Shown here one piece after another: positions 1 to 11,184 of a stretch of DNA of 64,000 nt (its first letter is position 1; every line of letters starts with the position of its first letter). The stretch lies in contig JABACO010000016.1 in NCBI GenBank assembly GCA_013339895.1, positions 2,135,767 to 2,199,766 of the forward strand, read 5' to 3'. This stretch comes from Ephydatia muelleri (lineage: Eukaryota > Porifera > Demospongiae > Spongillida > Spongillidae). Below the pieces are notes generated by a model. The model was not told the origin of the DNA, made no database searches, and saw only the letters and a program-made list of their open reading frames with translations. The position numbers and the translations under genes were made by a program.

Positions 1-155
1 TCCAGCAGGTCGTCCATTTCGTTCTCCTCCATCGTCTCCTCCTCGATCAGGTGCTCGTCTTCGTTCGATTCGAACGAGAGTCCCTTGAGGGAGCGGCGAA
101 GGCCCCCACCATCGCTGTCTGAAATCTCATTCGACTCGTCCTTCGCTTCGGACAT
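1..155 (-). CDS. 5' coding exon of an unrecognised acidic protein (partial)
   Basis: On the minus strand an ATG at 155-153 opens a frame that runs without a stop to the window edge (51 codons plus two bases). It begins MSEAKDESNEISDSDGGG, then a basic patch (LRRSLKGLSF), then a run rich in Glu and Asp ending EENEMDDLL. Codons are GC-rich at third positions, like the subtilisin gene and unlike the AT-rich flanks, which supports real coding. The stretch looks disordered and has no domain I can name. The gene continues off the left edge, so its function cannot be inferred. The start is the first ATG; a stop-rich AT-rich region lies upstream. Confidence 0.5.
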   Translation of the reverse strand, partial: MSEAKDESNEISDSDGGGLRRSLKGLSFESNEDEHLIEEETMEENEMDDLL

Positions 156-412
156 AACAGTATAGTACGCGACGATGTCCTGCACTTCGCCAAAAATGTA
201 ATTATCGGACACTTCAATTATACGGACTACTGCATTGATATTCACTGTGCACCTTAAAGTGGACACCTCAGTATTCCAACACCTCAGTATTCCGTATTAG
301 CTTGACAATGCACCAAACAGTACAAGTAAATACATAATGGACTGTATAATACGAACAGTGAGTCAGTACTTAAATTTAGTAACATCTAGTTTTCTCATTG
401 TTTTCGGGTAGT

Positions 413-476
413 CTCGTACCCAGACCCTGGTGATGTAATCCATCCGCAGCTGTGGGAATCAGGGTCTGGGTACGAG
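413..476. repeat. Perfect 16-bp inverted repeat (short hairpin element)
   Basis: The arm CTCGTACCCAGACCCT at 413-428 is matched exactly by its reverse complement at 461-476, with a 32-bp spacer. The same end motif (GGGTCTGGGTACGAGACTA) recurs alone near 56085-56103, so this is probably the terminus of a dispersed miniature element rather than a one-off hairpin. Confidence 0.7.
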
Positions 477-502
477 GGTATTTCGGGGGTGGCCTCCTAG
501 AT

Positions 503-634
503 GGGATCGTTTCCGCGAAAATTTCAATGCATTTTTATACGCACTGAGAATCGGAGTATCTGTCATGGAGTGCGTGGAAATTATGTAATGTATGAGCTAC
601 ATGTAGGTAGGTCCCTTTTCGCGGAAACGATTCC
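503..634. mobile_element. MITE family A, copy 1 (internally shortened)
   Basis: The left end GGGATCGTTTCCGCGAAAA and right end TTTTCGCGGAAACGATTCC form a terminal inverted repeat around about 90 bp. Internal words (cactgagaatcggagtatct, ggaaattatgtaatgtatga) recur in copies at 19255-19480, 30825-31054 and 59985-60228. No coding capacity. This copy is about 100 bp shorter than the others. Confidence 0.7.
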
Positions 635-840
635 AATTAAAAAATCCAATTAAAAAAAATAAAATAAATGATATAATAATAATCAAGATGCAATAGAATA
701 CATGAAATACACATATTATTATTGAACATAAATTACATGTAAAACGAAATAAAACCCCTAAGTAGTGTACAGCACACCAAAAAGACCCACAACACTCAAA
801 GAACACCCACCCTAACCCACATGTCTCAATTAACCCCCGT
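635..840. other. AT-rich stretch with no recognised feature
   Basis: Homopolymeric A/T-rich sequence with no convincing coding frame on either strand; it separates MITE A copy 1 from a retroelement fragment. Confidence 0.5.
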
Positions 841-1490
841 CTACTGACTGCAACAGCCTTGCATGGCTCTTGCATTACAACGGACTAAGGTCAGGTTAAG
901 TGTCTGGTATATGGTCGTTGTGGCTTTGGACTGTAACTCCAAAGCCAGGCGGGCTGCAAGGCGAGAAAACGAACTATGTGCTTCTTCCCCCAAGCACCCA
1001 TAAGACTCGACCGCTAAGGGAATGCAGACCCACCCCAGCTCCCTGCACTTAGGGTCGTTGGCATTGTGCTTGCGCACTTCGGCCTTACCCACTGCTGACC
1101 CACTTGTAGCTCCCGCTTCAATCAATGTATTGGAGTTAAGCGGTTGAGACTACAGTTAGGTCAAAGGCAGCTGGCTTGCCAAGTGTCCAGTTGGGGACCA
1201 GAAAGTCTGCTGGCCGGCTATTAGAAACATCCCCTCCCGATCCATACCCTACCTCCAATTGACCACCCAGACGAGCTCTATGGCAGAATTGTGCAAATAC
1301 ATCCCTCAGGGCATTATGCCGTATCACTGCATCCCCTCCCCCTTTGCAGGTTACTGCATGATGCCCAAGAGGGTCTAGCTGATGGTCGTGGCAGTGGGGA
1401 CAACGCTTGCTGTGGTGAAGTGTCCATCCCAAGCCACCATTTCAATGCCACAGAGATTGAGTCCCCTGGATGGAATCAAGAGGAAGCATG
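841..1490 (-). pseudogene. Retroelement C-terminal fragment: CCHC knuckle plus restriction-like endonuclease domain, frameshifted
   Basis: Read on the minus strand, the fragment carries a WWLGMD stretch, then a CCHC-type knuckle (CPHC followed by GHHAVTC), RHN, RPADFLVPNW, AAFDLTV, a RKHNANDPKC block and the terminal QTLNLTLVRCNARAM. This matches the end of a repeated RT-containing family seen again at 12620-13320, 31798-31890 and 34312-38230. The order CCHC knuckle, RHN, then spaced Asp residues resembles the restriction-like endonuclease end of R2-type retrotransposons; that assignment is inference. It is broken by frameshifts near 1145 (the frame ending FDLTVVSTA is resumed one frame over as PLNSN) and near 1425. 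No RT domain remains here. Confidence 0.7.
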
Positions 1491-1650
1491 GCTGACAACA
1501 ATTATTACAATAATTATTATTGTGTCATTTTGCGGCTCTACGCGCGAAATATCACGTGCATTGTCATCTGAGGTACTCAGCAGTCAACTGACAAGTGCTC
1601 GACAATTGGAAGCGAAGGCCGGTTAACGTGACGTGGTCGTCGAAGAGTTA

Positions 1651-1835
1651 AGATTGTGAGCTGCCAAAGGCTAACTGTCTAGCCAGAGGGCAGGCATAGC
1701 ATAGCACATCTGACTGCTATAGTAGTTTTAATGCAATAATTAAACTTCTCAATGGGTAAGCTTATGGGGGAGCTTCTTACCCGCCCCCATTTCCCTAGGA
1801 GAAATACTATTAACAAAAGCCCTGTATCCGCCCCC
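1651..1835 (+). repeat. Dispersed repeat, copy without MITE insertion (empty site)
   Basis: This block matches, in inverted orientation, the sequence at about 30690-31152. Shared words include gattgtgagctgccaaagg, ctaactgtctagccagaggg and caaaagccctgtatccgcc. The copy at 30.7-31.2 kb carries MITE A copy 3 in its middle, and this one does not. No coding potential. Confidence 0.65.
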
Positions 1836-1848
1836 TGCTGCATAGCAT

Positions 1849-2508
1849 GAATTGGGCTATTCCATAATATAATTGTACACCCCTACTGATGACTAATATC
1901 AAGGTATCCCCCCAGTACATAAGGTCCTCTACACCATACCCCCCCAGGACATTTATTTTGGACCCCCTCTGGACACACTTCCCTGTACATTACCATTGAA
2001 CCCCCTCTGGACACAACCTGATGTAGGATACCCCCTTAGGACATTACCATCGAACCCCCTCTGGACACAACCTGATGTAGGATACCCCCTTAGGACATTA
2101 CCATTGAACCCCCTCTGGACACATCTCGATGTAGGACACCCCCCTAGGACATTACCATTGAACCCCCTCTGGACACATCTCGATGTAGGACACCCCCCTA
2201 GGACATTACCATTGAACCCCCTCTGGACACATCTCGATGTAGGACACCCCCCTAGGACATTACCATTGAACCCCCTCTGGACACATCCTGATGTAGGATA
2301 CCCCCTAGAGCATTAATTTTGAAACCCATCCGGACACATCTCACTGTGCAACACCCCTAGGACATTGCCATCATTGCCATTGGACCCCCCCTCTGGACAC
2401 ATCTCACTGCAATAGAACATCTCCCCTAGGACATTACCATTGGACCCCCTCTGGACAACTTTTTTGGTCATCAGTAGGGGTGTACAATTATATGGAATAG
2501 CCCATTGA
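1849..2508. mobile_element. Inverted-repeat element with an internal 54-bp minisatellite
   Basis: An arm of about 40 bp at 1852-1893 (tgggctattccata, then taattgtacacccctactga) is repeated inverted at 2467-2506, with a small indel. Between the arms lie about nine tandem copies of a 54-bp unit (accattgaaccccctctgga, then cacatctcgatgtaggaca). Because 54 is a multiple of three, the array leaves an open frame encoding an 18-residue repeat (NPLWTHLDVGHPPRTLPL). I treat that frame as a by-product, since it has no conserved context. Tandem-repeat-bearing MITEs are a known category. Confidence 0.6.
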
Positions 2509-2513
2509 GTTCC

Positions 2514-3910
2514 GATCATCCTTCATACAATTTGCGACATATCATTCTTCGGCCAATTTGGTACGGTTGACGTAACACCTCGTTCCCAAAGAAAGGTAGC
2601 CATCAACTTTAGTGTAAGATGGTGGAGTTACTACGGGGTTCGAACTTCCAAGCGAAAGGACTCGTGACGAGCTTGTGAACCACTTTTTCTTCGCTTGTGT
2701 CAGGTTTAACATGTTGTAAAGATATCGCTTCAAACCATTTTTAATATTGAGTGAAAGGTGACTCCCGTATTGTGAACCACTTTTCTCAACAGAGGGACCA
2801 TCTTACTCGAAGATGCTGTACATTTTAAGCTTCCTAGACACATGCATCATAATCATGTTTGGGTCTAACGTTTAGGGGTTAGATTAAACTGAGTTGGCAC
2901 TATTGAGGAAAGTACCCTCGCACACCACATCAATACTCTCTCTGCCAGGATGCGTTGTGCAATCAGTTTGGATATGTGATAGTATGCCTTCACCTTCGTC
3001 ATCGTCAACCACTGATTCATACTCGTTGCTGCCAGGAGTGCCAGCCATTTAACGAGATTAGCGACACGATCCGTGCGAATAATTCTTGGACTTGGTACTG
3101 ACAAATGAACGCACTTTGTTTGTTCTTCTACGTTTTCAATTTTAATCATGTTCCGTCAAGTGGCGGTTCAATTGACGGATAATAGACTATACAATACACT
3201 ATAGCTGTATTTTTTTTTCAGTTGTAAAATAATATTGGCTGTCTATGAGTACTGATTATTGTTTGAGATAACTATATGAATTAATAAACACCAAAGTATC
3301 GTCACTATCGTGCCCCCTGAAATAAAAGTAGGACACTTGCGCATGGGGTGTCCGGATTAAAGGAGGTTCATTTTTATGGGAGAGTTGTCACGTGCCCTGA
3401 CAGCTGCGGCTCTAGGTTCTGGGCACGAATACCGGGAACTAAGAGCTGTGAGAGACGAGTTGCGTCTCTGTGGCTATTAGAAAGTTATTATTATGGCTTA
3501 CAGAGCGGGGTGATTATTTTTTTGCCAGAGGACACGACCCTTTTGGACAGATCATGCTTACGGTATAGTTCAGTGGACAGTTTGTAACATATAAAATAAT
3601 ACTTGCTGGAAATAAAAATGGTGCAAGCGAAATAAAACTTATTAAAATCAAGAGAAAAAACATGTACAGTTCGTGTACAGTTCAAGTTAATAAAATGTTA
3701 ATTTCAGTATCGATCCTATTCAAATTGAAACAATTGTAAACATAAATTTCTGTAATCATTTTTTTTTAAAACTAACTAGTCAAAAATTTGAGCTGTAATC
3801 ATTAAATAGTGAGGTAAGTTAGTTGAAGTCATTGACCACGCTAAACAATTTTTTCTTCTTTTTTTTACAGAAGTACATATATAAATGTTATGAACATGGT
3901 TTTAATTTAA
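2514..3910. other. No gene recognised
   Basis: AT-rich DNA with short non-conserved open frames on both strands and a few T-runs. I see no domain, tRNA-like fold or terminal repeats that I can support. Confidence 0.4.
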
Positions 3911-3929
3911 TTAATTAAGCAAATGAAAC

Positions 3930-4350
3930 CAAGCTTGACTCAGCCTTGACAAACCCAGAGTTGGATGTGAAAACACAGTGTGCAATACAATGGGCAGTAA
4001 AGGACAAGACATCACCATGGTTAACAACTTTGACCATTGCTCACCCCCTGTTTGCCATATAAGACGTGGGGTCAAATACAGTTTTAGAGCATGTTCTTGA
4101 CTGCAAGAAGGGAGATCTAAATACCCAACACTACAATTAAAAGTTAGAGATGTTATTGGTGATATGGCAATCATAGTTTACAAGGAAGTCACAAGAGAAC
4201 CAATAGTGCAAGAGACAAACCTATAAATACAGTGATGCAGCAGTATTGCTCCTTTGCATCTTTTGTAGTCTCAGTAGATGGTGAAGAAGCTAATTTCTTT
4301 ATCAAACACCTTGCTCATAAAATTGCCGGAAAAGTTGTACAGTGAAGTAT
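3930..4350 (+). pseudogene. Decayed retroelement C-terminal region, second subfamily
   Basis: Plus-strand words in shifting frames read EHVLDCKKGDLNTQHYN, a block around EVTREPIVQE, and ASFVVSVDGEEANFFIK followed by HLAHKIAG. They match the CCHC/endonuclease-like end of a second repeated RT family (HxxxC-x-K-x-G, then RHN-like, then FVVSVDG). Several stops and frameshifts are present, so this is a fossil. Confidence 0.45.
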
Positions 4351-4610
4351 TGGGATGGGTAGCAACTCAGTAGCAATTCTTAGATCAATAAATCTCTGTC
4401 TGAGAGTGTTCTCACATCAAATGGAGGAATACAACTAGAATGGACAACGGAGTAGTCTTCCTTTTTATATTTATTTTGTTCTACTCTCTCTTTCATGTAT
4501 GTGGTATACATGTGCTTTTTATATATCACTCAGTATTAAAATTACGTGGGACAAGGAAGCTAGGAGCATCATCTTCTTGTCTATCCATCGTCTTTTCGCT
4601 CCATATGTCA

Positions 4611-4713
4611 AGAGTATGTTTTGAAATTTATGGAAAGTTGAACTTGTCCCTGGTTCGCTCGAACTCTAGGGCCATTCAAGCAAGAGGCTGGTTGTCTAAG
4701 GGTCTTTTAGGCT
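4611..4713 (+). pseudogene. Tail fragment of the first RT-endonuclease retroelement family
   Basis: The translated words EIYGKLNLSLVRSNSRAIQA followed by RGWLSKGLLG and a stop match the C-terminus of the elements at 841-1490 and 34312-38230. Only the last 34 codons remain. Confidence 0.6.
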
Positions 4714-4715
4714 AA

Positions 4716-5561
4716 GTGTAATTTATTGCAGACGTGTACGTTGCATGGAGTATTAATTCAATTGATTTTAGAGGGTCCTTGAGTTAGTTACTTAACCGTT
4801 TATCGCAGTCCAAATTGGTTTATATCAACATTCTTTGCCTAGTTTTTAAATATTAAATAAGCTAGCTAACTAATATTAGTACTGAAAAATAACCCACATT
4901 TCACCCATGATATACAAAGGCAGCACTAAAGATTTGCACACAAAAAATCTGCGCAATGCAACAAAGGCACAAGTCCCAGATATGTACTGAAGGATCACAT
5001 GTGCAGGGTTAATAAACATGGATAAGTTATCATTATAAGGCCAAGGCCACCATGGTATGCTGGCACTGGTGGCCCGCTTAGCATAATCATAATAATTAAA
5101 ATTATAGACAACATGAACCCTGTAACGACTGAGCGGGCTGAACAAATAATTACACGTACATGCATGTATGTCATGCAGTGGTGGGCTGATTACCTATATC
5201 ATGATTTTAGGAATAACACCATCCCCCTGGCTAAGATCACTGCAGTTCTCTACATGTAGGTGTCTTTTAGCAGAGATATCTCAGTGATTGGAATGCAATA
5301 GTTTCATGATTCCCCTGCCAAGAAGAAAGAAAAAAAAGGTTTGGACTTGCTCATTAAAAAAAAAAGAAGAAGAAAGGCTCACCGTAGAGCCAAAAATGTG
5401 ACGATGTGTAGCCATCCAACAGATTAATTAGATAGATTAGTCTATGCGACGCCCTACCAACGGCAAACCCAAACAACACTAGTGTAATTAAAGTCCCTAC
5501 TGCAGTAATTTCAACGCTAAACTTGAACAACTTTAGGAGTTCAATAGATCGCACTTCGAAA
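4716..5561. other. Upstream region of the SV2-like gene; no gene recognised
   Basis: No conserved coding frame. Poly(A)-rich stretches occur near 5328-5375. The promoter of the downstream transporter must lie here or in an unseen 5' UTR exon, but I see no TATA-like box at a supportable position. Confidence 0.4.
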
Positions 5562-5990
5562 ATGAGAACAGAGGATCAGGAAAGCGCTCTCCTAAAGAAG
5601 CTGGACGGCGTCGGATGTTTTCACGTTTTGATCCTGATCCTCGGCTGTATCATAGCGCTGTGCTTGACCTTCGGTATCATTAGCATCTCCCTCGTGATGC
5701 CCGTGAATGAAAGAGACCTAGAACTGAATTCGTCGCGAAAAGGTGGGATCGAGGCCTGTCTCTTTATGGGGATGCTTGTCGGAAGCGTGTTGTTCGGCTG
5801 GTTGTCGGACTCCTGCGGAAGGAGGGTGGCATTGCTGTGGGCTCTTCCCCTTACAAGCGCAAGCCTCCTCTTCAGTGCGTTCAGTTTTCACTGGGCGTTC
5901 TTTCTCGTCATGGTGTTTTGCATCGGCGTCGGGTGAGTCCCACTTTTTAAAAAAGATGGGTGCATGTATATGCGCGTGTGTGCATGTACG

Positions 5991-6030
<40 letters not shown>

Positions 6031-6631
6031 ATGTGCATGTGCATGTGGGCAGCGATTGATAATAATCTATCCTAGAGACATACTGTACTATGGACAAGCA
6101 GAACAGCGCTAATATGTCGTAGCTGCTTTGAAAATACACATGGTCACTTAAGCATGGATACTATATAGCTGTAGTATCCATGTCTCAACTGCCCTGTACT
6201 CGCGACGAGTCCTGCCGTAAAGTGGAGGCGGTTAGCGTGCGTATTCACGTATCTAAAGATAATGTGCGACTTCTGATGTATTGGTGTATTAGCGTGCATT
6301 GTGTAGAGCAAACATGGGGGGGGGGGGGGGGGGGGAGGGGGGAACTCGTTATTAGAATCAATCTCTGCCTTCTGTGTTCTCATGGTGGGCATTGAAATAG
6401 TTTCTTGTTTTACTCCAGCGAGAAGTTCAGATTGACGACTATTCCATATCCCCTCCCCCTCCCTAGAAACATGCCCAAGAACTATATAACACATGCAGCT
6501 TTTGGCAACATTCATTCATTCATTGCTGTATCATGGTGCCTCCAGCATTGCCCCCTCACTCCCTCACCCCCTCATCACCTCACCTTCCTAGCAGTTTCAA
6601 TTCATCCGATCCTTATCACTCCTCACCCCCT

Positions 6632-6662
<31 letters not shown>

Positions 6663-6694
6663 AAACACACGCATGCACACACAAACACACACAA

Positions 6695-6765
<71 letters not shown>

Positions 6766-7073
6766 ACGGGGGGATCCATTGTTACCCTGATCACCTACGT
6801 GGCCGAGTGCTCAGCAGAGAGGCTCAGGGGCCCGCTCCTCATCGCGGTGCAGTCCTGCCAGGACCTGAGCATGGCCTGCGCCACTCTCCTGGCCTGGGTC
6901 CTCATGGGTTCCAACGGGGAGGTCAGCCAGATGTCAGTGCAGCTCGGGTCCCTGCGATTCGTGGCATGGAGGCTGTACCTCGTGCTGTGTGCCTCGATCG
7001 TGCTGCTCGTGGTGCCGGCCATCCTGTGCGCTCCTGAGAGCCCCTGTTCCTGCTGCATGTATGTTGGTGCAAT

Positions 7074-7123
<50 letters not shown>

Positions 7124-10100
7124 ATGTGTGTATGTATGTGTGTGTGTGAGTGTGTGTGAGTGTGTGTATGTGTGTATGTGTGTGTGCAATGTGCGTGTGT
7201 GTGTGTGTCTGTGTGTGTGTGTGTGTGTGTGCATGTGAGTGTGCATGCACACATACAAACAGCCCTTTCCCAGAACACATGTAATTGTGTGTATTTCCCT
7301 GCAGAGGAAACAGGACAAGAGGCTACAAATACTGCTTGACAGAATGCAGCGACTAAACAGCTGTGGACATACAAAGTGTTACTTGTCAAGAGGAAAGGTG
7401 GGTGGAGCTATTGGTCTGGGGAATAAATGATCTGGGGACTAGGGAGCTTTATTTGGAGCCTGGAATTCACACTTTTGGGGCTCAGCAGAAAGCCTAAGGG
7501 AATGTGTTCTGTGTGCTTGCAACTGTATGACTTTTCTGTGTGTGTGTGTGGTGTGTTTATTTCATCAGTTGGGACACATGCCCGTCTCCACTGCAAATAG
7601 TATTCAGTATCTAGTCATATTTCCGTACAATTAACATTGGTGTTATGACTACTGGGTGTGTAGCCATGGTATTTTTGACCCCCATCCATGTGCTCCATTT
7701 ATTGCCCCACTCTTGGCTCATCCTGTACACTCTGCCCCTGCTACACCACCTGGTGCCTCCCACCTTTCTCATCCCCTGTAGGCAAACGCTGTCAAAAAGA
7801 GTCTGTCCAACACGGAACTGCTGACAGACGGTTCCCAGACCTCTGACAGTCTGCAGTTCTCTGATGGTCTCCAGACCTCTGACAGTCCCCAGACCTATAA
7901 TGGTCTGAACAGCATGGCATTATGTGAGCAAGGCCTGGGTCCCCGCAGTCAGGAAGGTGTAGACACCCAGGCGGGGATGAACCAGGCAGCAGGGAGGGAT
8001 GGTGAGAGCAGTCACAAGGACAAAGATGCGCGCAATGAGAAACAAGAGCAGGTGGATGGCCAGGAGGGCCCGAGTATGTGGCAGAAAGGAGGAAGATGTT
8101 GTGATGGAACATTTCTTCGGACACAACTGCGGCAGAGTGATGTTGGATCTGATTCACAAGGTGAGGAGGCTGTGTTGAGCCGAGTCATATAGGTGAGGCC
8201 AATATATCAGTGTGGGTGTGGCCAATGTATCAATGTGGGTGGGGCCAATATATCAATGTGGGTGGGACCAATGTATCTATAGATGGTGGTGACCAATGTA
8301 GGGGGTGGGGCTGATGTAGACAATCCAATCCAGGTGGCTGGTGATGGTGGGATCAATGTAGGCAGGTCAATTGTGGGTGTGGCCATTGTGGGTGTGGCCA
8401 TTGCAGATGGGGCCATTGCAGGTGGGCCATGATGGCCAATGTTGGGTTATGCTTGATATAGCCAAAAGATGTACTGTCATTGTAGCCACTCCTACAGCTC
8501 ATCAAGCAGGTCTCGACATTCTACTGCTCCTCTCATACATACAAGACCATCATCCTTCATGTCATATTTTTCACTACCTTATTTGGGTATGATTAAACTG
8601 TTGCAGGCGAACGCTTGTCTGTGTGTATGCATGTGTATGTGTGTTTGTGTATGTGTGTGTGTGTGTATGTGTGTATGTGTGTATGGTGTATTTTAATTTG
8701 TGACCTTTCTGATCTATACCTTAGGTACTATGGAGCAAAGCTGTGGTTCCCGGAGATCTTTAAGCGCATACTGATCTACAAAGATGCTCACCCATTCCAA
8801 ATAAAGCACCACTCCAAATATCAGAACCAGAGTGGGCTCCAAGAGCCCTATGTGTACTACCAGGATGCCCTTTTCATAACCCTGAGCACCATTCCAAGCA
8901 GCATCATCGCCGCGGTGATGTTTAAAGTCCTTGGAGCAAAGATATTGTTAGGTTTGGCACTGTAAATGCACGATAAATAATGTCCTTAAAGAGCAAAGTT
9001 GGACTTGCCACACGAATGCAGTGCCAATACCAGCATATCTCAGATTTTCTTGTCTTGGCACGCATTATCTTTGCAAGTGATAAACAAATTATACCAGTAT
9101 GACGTGTTAAGGAATGAATAGTAACTCATTGCAGTTAAGCACTCCGTCCTCAGTCCCACAACATTTTATATTACTCCTTTCTTTCATTCATATTTTCATG
9201 CCACTATATCTCATGACGATGAATTTCCTATTGCTTCACATCCCTTAAATCCTCCCATTTCTCTCCTCTCCATCCCTGCCCCCTCATCCTTCAGTTGGTA
9301 GTGGTCTTATCGCTTCGGTGGGTGGAATAGCCATGTGGTTTGTGCCTATGGAACACGGTGCAGTACTGGCCTTGTGCTGTGTGTACAACGCGGGCATTTC
9401 GCTTGCACAGAGTGCATTGAAGATTGGTGCAACAAACCTTTACCCTACTGCTATCAGGTGAGGAGGGTGGAGAGGGGAGAGAGGAGTATGATGGGGAGAA
9501 GAAGAAAGGATGGGAGAGTGAGGGACCTTGGGAGAAAGGGGAGAGTGAGGGTGAGGGAGAAAGGGGAGAGTGAGGGGAAGGAGAAAAAGGGAGGGACAAT
9601 AAGGGAAAGGGGAAGGAAGGGAGAGATAGAAAGGGAGGGAGAGGGAGTGGGAGGAGAGGGAGAGGAGAGGTGGGAGGGGAGGGAGAGTGGGAGGGAAGGG
9701 AGAGTGGGAGGGAAGGAAGAGTGGGAGGGAAGGGAGAGTGGGAGGGGAGGGAGAGTGGGAGGAAGGGAGAGTGGAAGGAAGGGAGAGTGGGAGGGGAGGG
9801 AGAGTGGGAGGGGAGGGAGAGTGGGAGGGGAGGGAGAGTGGGAGGGGAGGGAGAGTGGGAGGGGAGGGAGAGTGGGAGGGGAGGGAGAGTGGGAGGGAGA
9901 GGGAGAGGTACAGTACACTTCAGAGGGGAGCAGTGGGGTGTGGAGGTAGAAGCAAGAGATATAATTCATCTGCATATTCATATTTGTGTATACATAAAAG
10001 AGTATGTAGTGACAGTTTTCATATTTAAAGAGGTGTTTTCTTATGCACACACAGTCCATAGCTATATGATGTTATACTATAATAAGCCTGTGGAAGTTAT

Positions 10101-11184
10101 AGAGTGATTGTTTACATGTACCATGCCACCACAAAAAATGACAAATTCAACCCAATTAGAGAGTTGACCTTAATCCATACAGAAACACTTGCACATGATA
10201 TTATTATTTATAGGGGGAGTTTTTGAGAAAAATTATAATATAATATTCATATTTATGTGCATGTGTAATTATACTATTAATGTTATAATAATTATACATT
10301 GTTCATATTTATGTGCATGTGTTGTTGTATGGACTTAAGCCAACACATTAATGTGTTAACCAGGTTATGTTTGTCACTTGTCTGGCATGTGAGAAGCAAT
10401 CACTCTGTAACTTCAGGGGAGGGGAGGGAGGAGGAAGGGAGGGAGGAGGAAGGGAGGGAGGAAGAAGGGAGGGAGGAGGAAGGGAGGGAGGAGGAAGGGA
10501 GGGAGGAGGAAGGGAGGGAGGAGGAAGGGAGGGAGGAGGAAGGGAGGGAGGAGGAAGGGAGGGAGGAGGAAGGGAGGGAGGAGGAAGGGAGGGAGGAGGA
10601 AGGGAGGGAGGAGGAAGGGAGGGAGGAGGAAGGGAGGGAGGAGGAGGGGAGGGAGGAGGAAGGGAGGGAGGAGGAAGGGGGCCATTATCACACTCGTTAT
10701 GTCATCCCACCTGTCTCCTACAGTGGAACCCCAAAATTTAGACTATGAAATAAGGACACCTTTGATAAACAGTACACTATCTATCTCTATGTCCCAACAA
10801 ACTTCCTCTGGAAAGTTCAAACCCATGAAAAAAGGACACCTTGACAATCAGGACACTTTAACATGGCCCGCAAAGTGTCTGCATTTAGGTGTTCCACTGT
10901 ATTCCCCAATCCTCCTCCATGCATGACCCGTGCATCCTTGTCGCGCCAGGTCCACGGCACTCGGTCTTCACAGCGCAGTTGGAAGGCTGGGAGCCATTGC
11001 GGCCAACATCGTCTTTGGGGAACTCGTGGACACCAGCTTGGCACTTCCCATGCTCCTGTCCGCTGGCATGGTCCTTTTGGGAACAGGGGTGGGGTTGTTC
11101 ATCCCACGCATGTACAGCAAACAAGACAAGCCAATGTTGTACAGGTGTGCATCCAAAGCCGTCCTCTGTTGTAAGGCCGGATAA
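5562..11184 (+). CDS. SV2/SVOP-like major facilitator transporter, eight exons
   Basis: A putative 12-helix MFS carrier of the synaptic vesicle glycoprotein 2 group, in a plasma or vesicle membrane; substrate unknown. Exons by hand: 5562-5932, 6765-7062, 7305-7397, 7782-about 8160, 8486 or 8498-8586, 8725-8951, 9295-9457, 10950-11184 (about 615 residues). Exon 1 encodes TM1-TM4 with the MFS signature [10 protein letters not shown] after TM2. Exon 2 has the TM4-5 loop ([10 protein letters not shown]) and ends TM6 with APESP. Exons 3-4 encode the large polar central loop. Exons 5-6 give TM7 ending [13 protein letters not shown], which is SV2-like. Exon 7 ends in NLYPTAIR and exon 8 continues [14 protein letters not shown]. 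Phases match except exon 4 to 5: the strong donor at 8161 (CAAG/GTGAGG) is phase 1 but exon 5 needs phase 0, so a weaker donor at 8142 or a missed mini-exon is likely. Exon 3's acceptor phase makes 7063 the likely exon 2 donor. Confidence 0.85.
5994..6028. repeat. (GT)n microsatellite in intron 1 of the SV2-like gene
   Basis: A run of about 17 GT units shortly after the exon 1 donor. Confidence 0.9.
6314..6341. repeat. Poly(G) run in intron 1 of the SV2-like gene
   Basis: An almost uninterrupted G run, one of a dozen similar G/C homopolymers in the window. Confidence 0.85.
6629..6763. repeat. (CA)n microsatellite reaching the exon 2 acceptor
   Basis: A CA-rich tract with scattered AAAC interruptions ends exactly at the acceptor CACAG before exon 2 (6765). 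It therefore occupies the place of the usual polypyrimidine tract. Confidence 0.9.
7075..7232. repeat. (TG)n microsatellite just after exon 2
   Basis: A TG-rich tract begins about 12 bases after the probable exon 2 donor. It is complementary in RNA to the CA tract upstream of the same exon. Confidence 0.9.
9458..9910. repeat. Purine minisatellite (GGGAGAGTGGGAGG-type units) in intron 7
   Basis: Repeats of about 13-17 bp rich in GGGAGAGTGGGAGGGGA, nearly pure purine on the plus strand. Long artefactual open frames on both strands come from the periodicity. Confidence 0.85.
10418..10680. repeat. 15-bp purine minisatellite (GAGGAAGGGAGGGAG)n in intron 7
   Basis: About 17 copies of a 15-bp all-purine unit with very few variants, so it is probably young. 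It is a possible triplex or G-quadruplex former. Confidence 0.9.

Noticed and set aside
1996..2316. 106-codon frame with NPLWTHLDVGHPPRTLPL repeats as a repeat protein
   Set aside because: The frame exists because the minisatellite unit is 54 bp; it is inside an inverted-repeat element and lacks conserved flanks.
2865..3149. 94-codon minus-strand frame
   Set aside because: No recognisable motif, biased composition or splice partner; indistinguishable from chance in AT-rich DNA.
5718..7389. Cys/Val and His/Thr repeat frames
   Set aside because: Translations of GT/CA microsatellites in introns of the SV2-like gene.
9454..10059. Long open frames over the purine minisatellites (Gly/Arg/Glu-rich or Pro/Leu/Ser-rich)
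   Set aside because: They arise from tandem repeats with periods divisible by three or lacking stops, and they lie in an intron.
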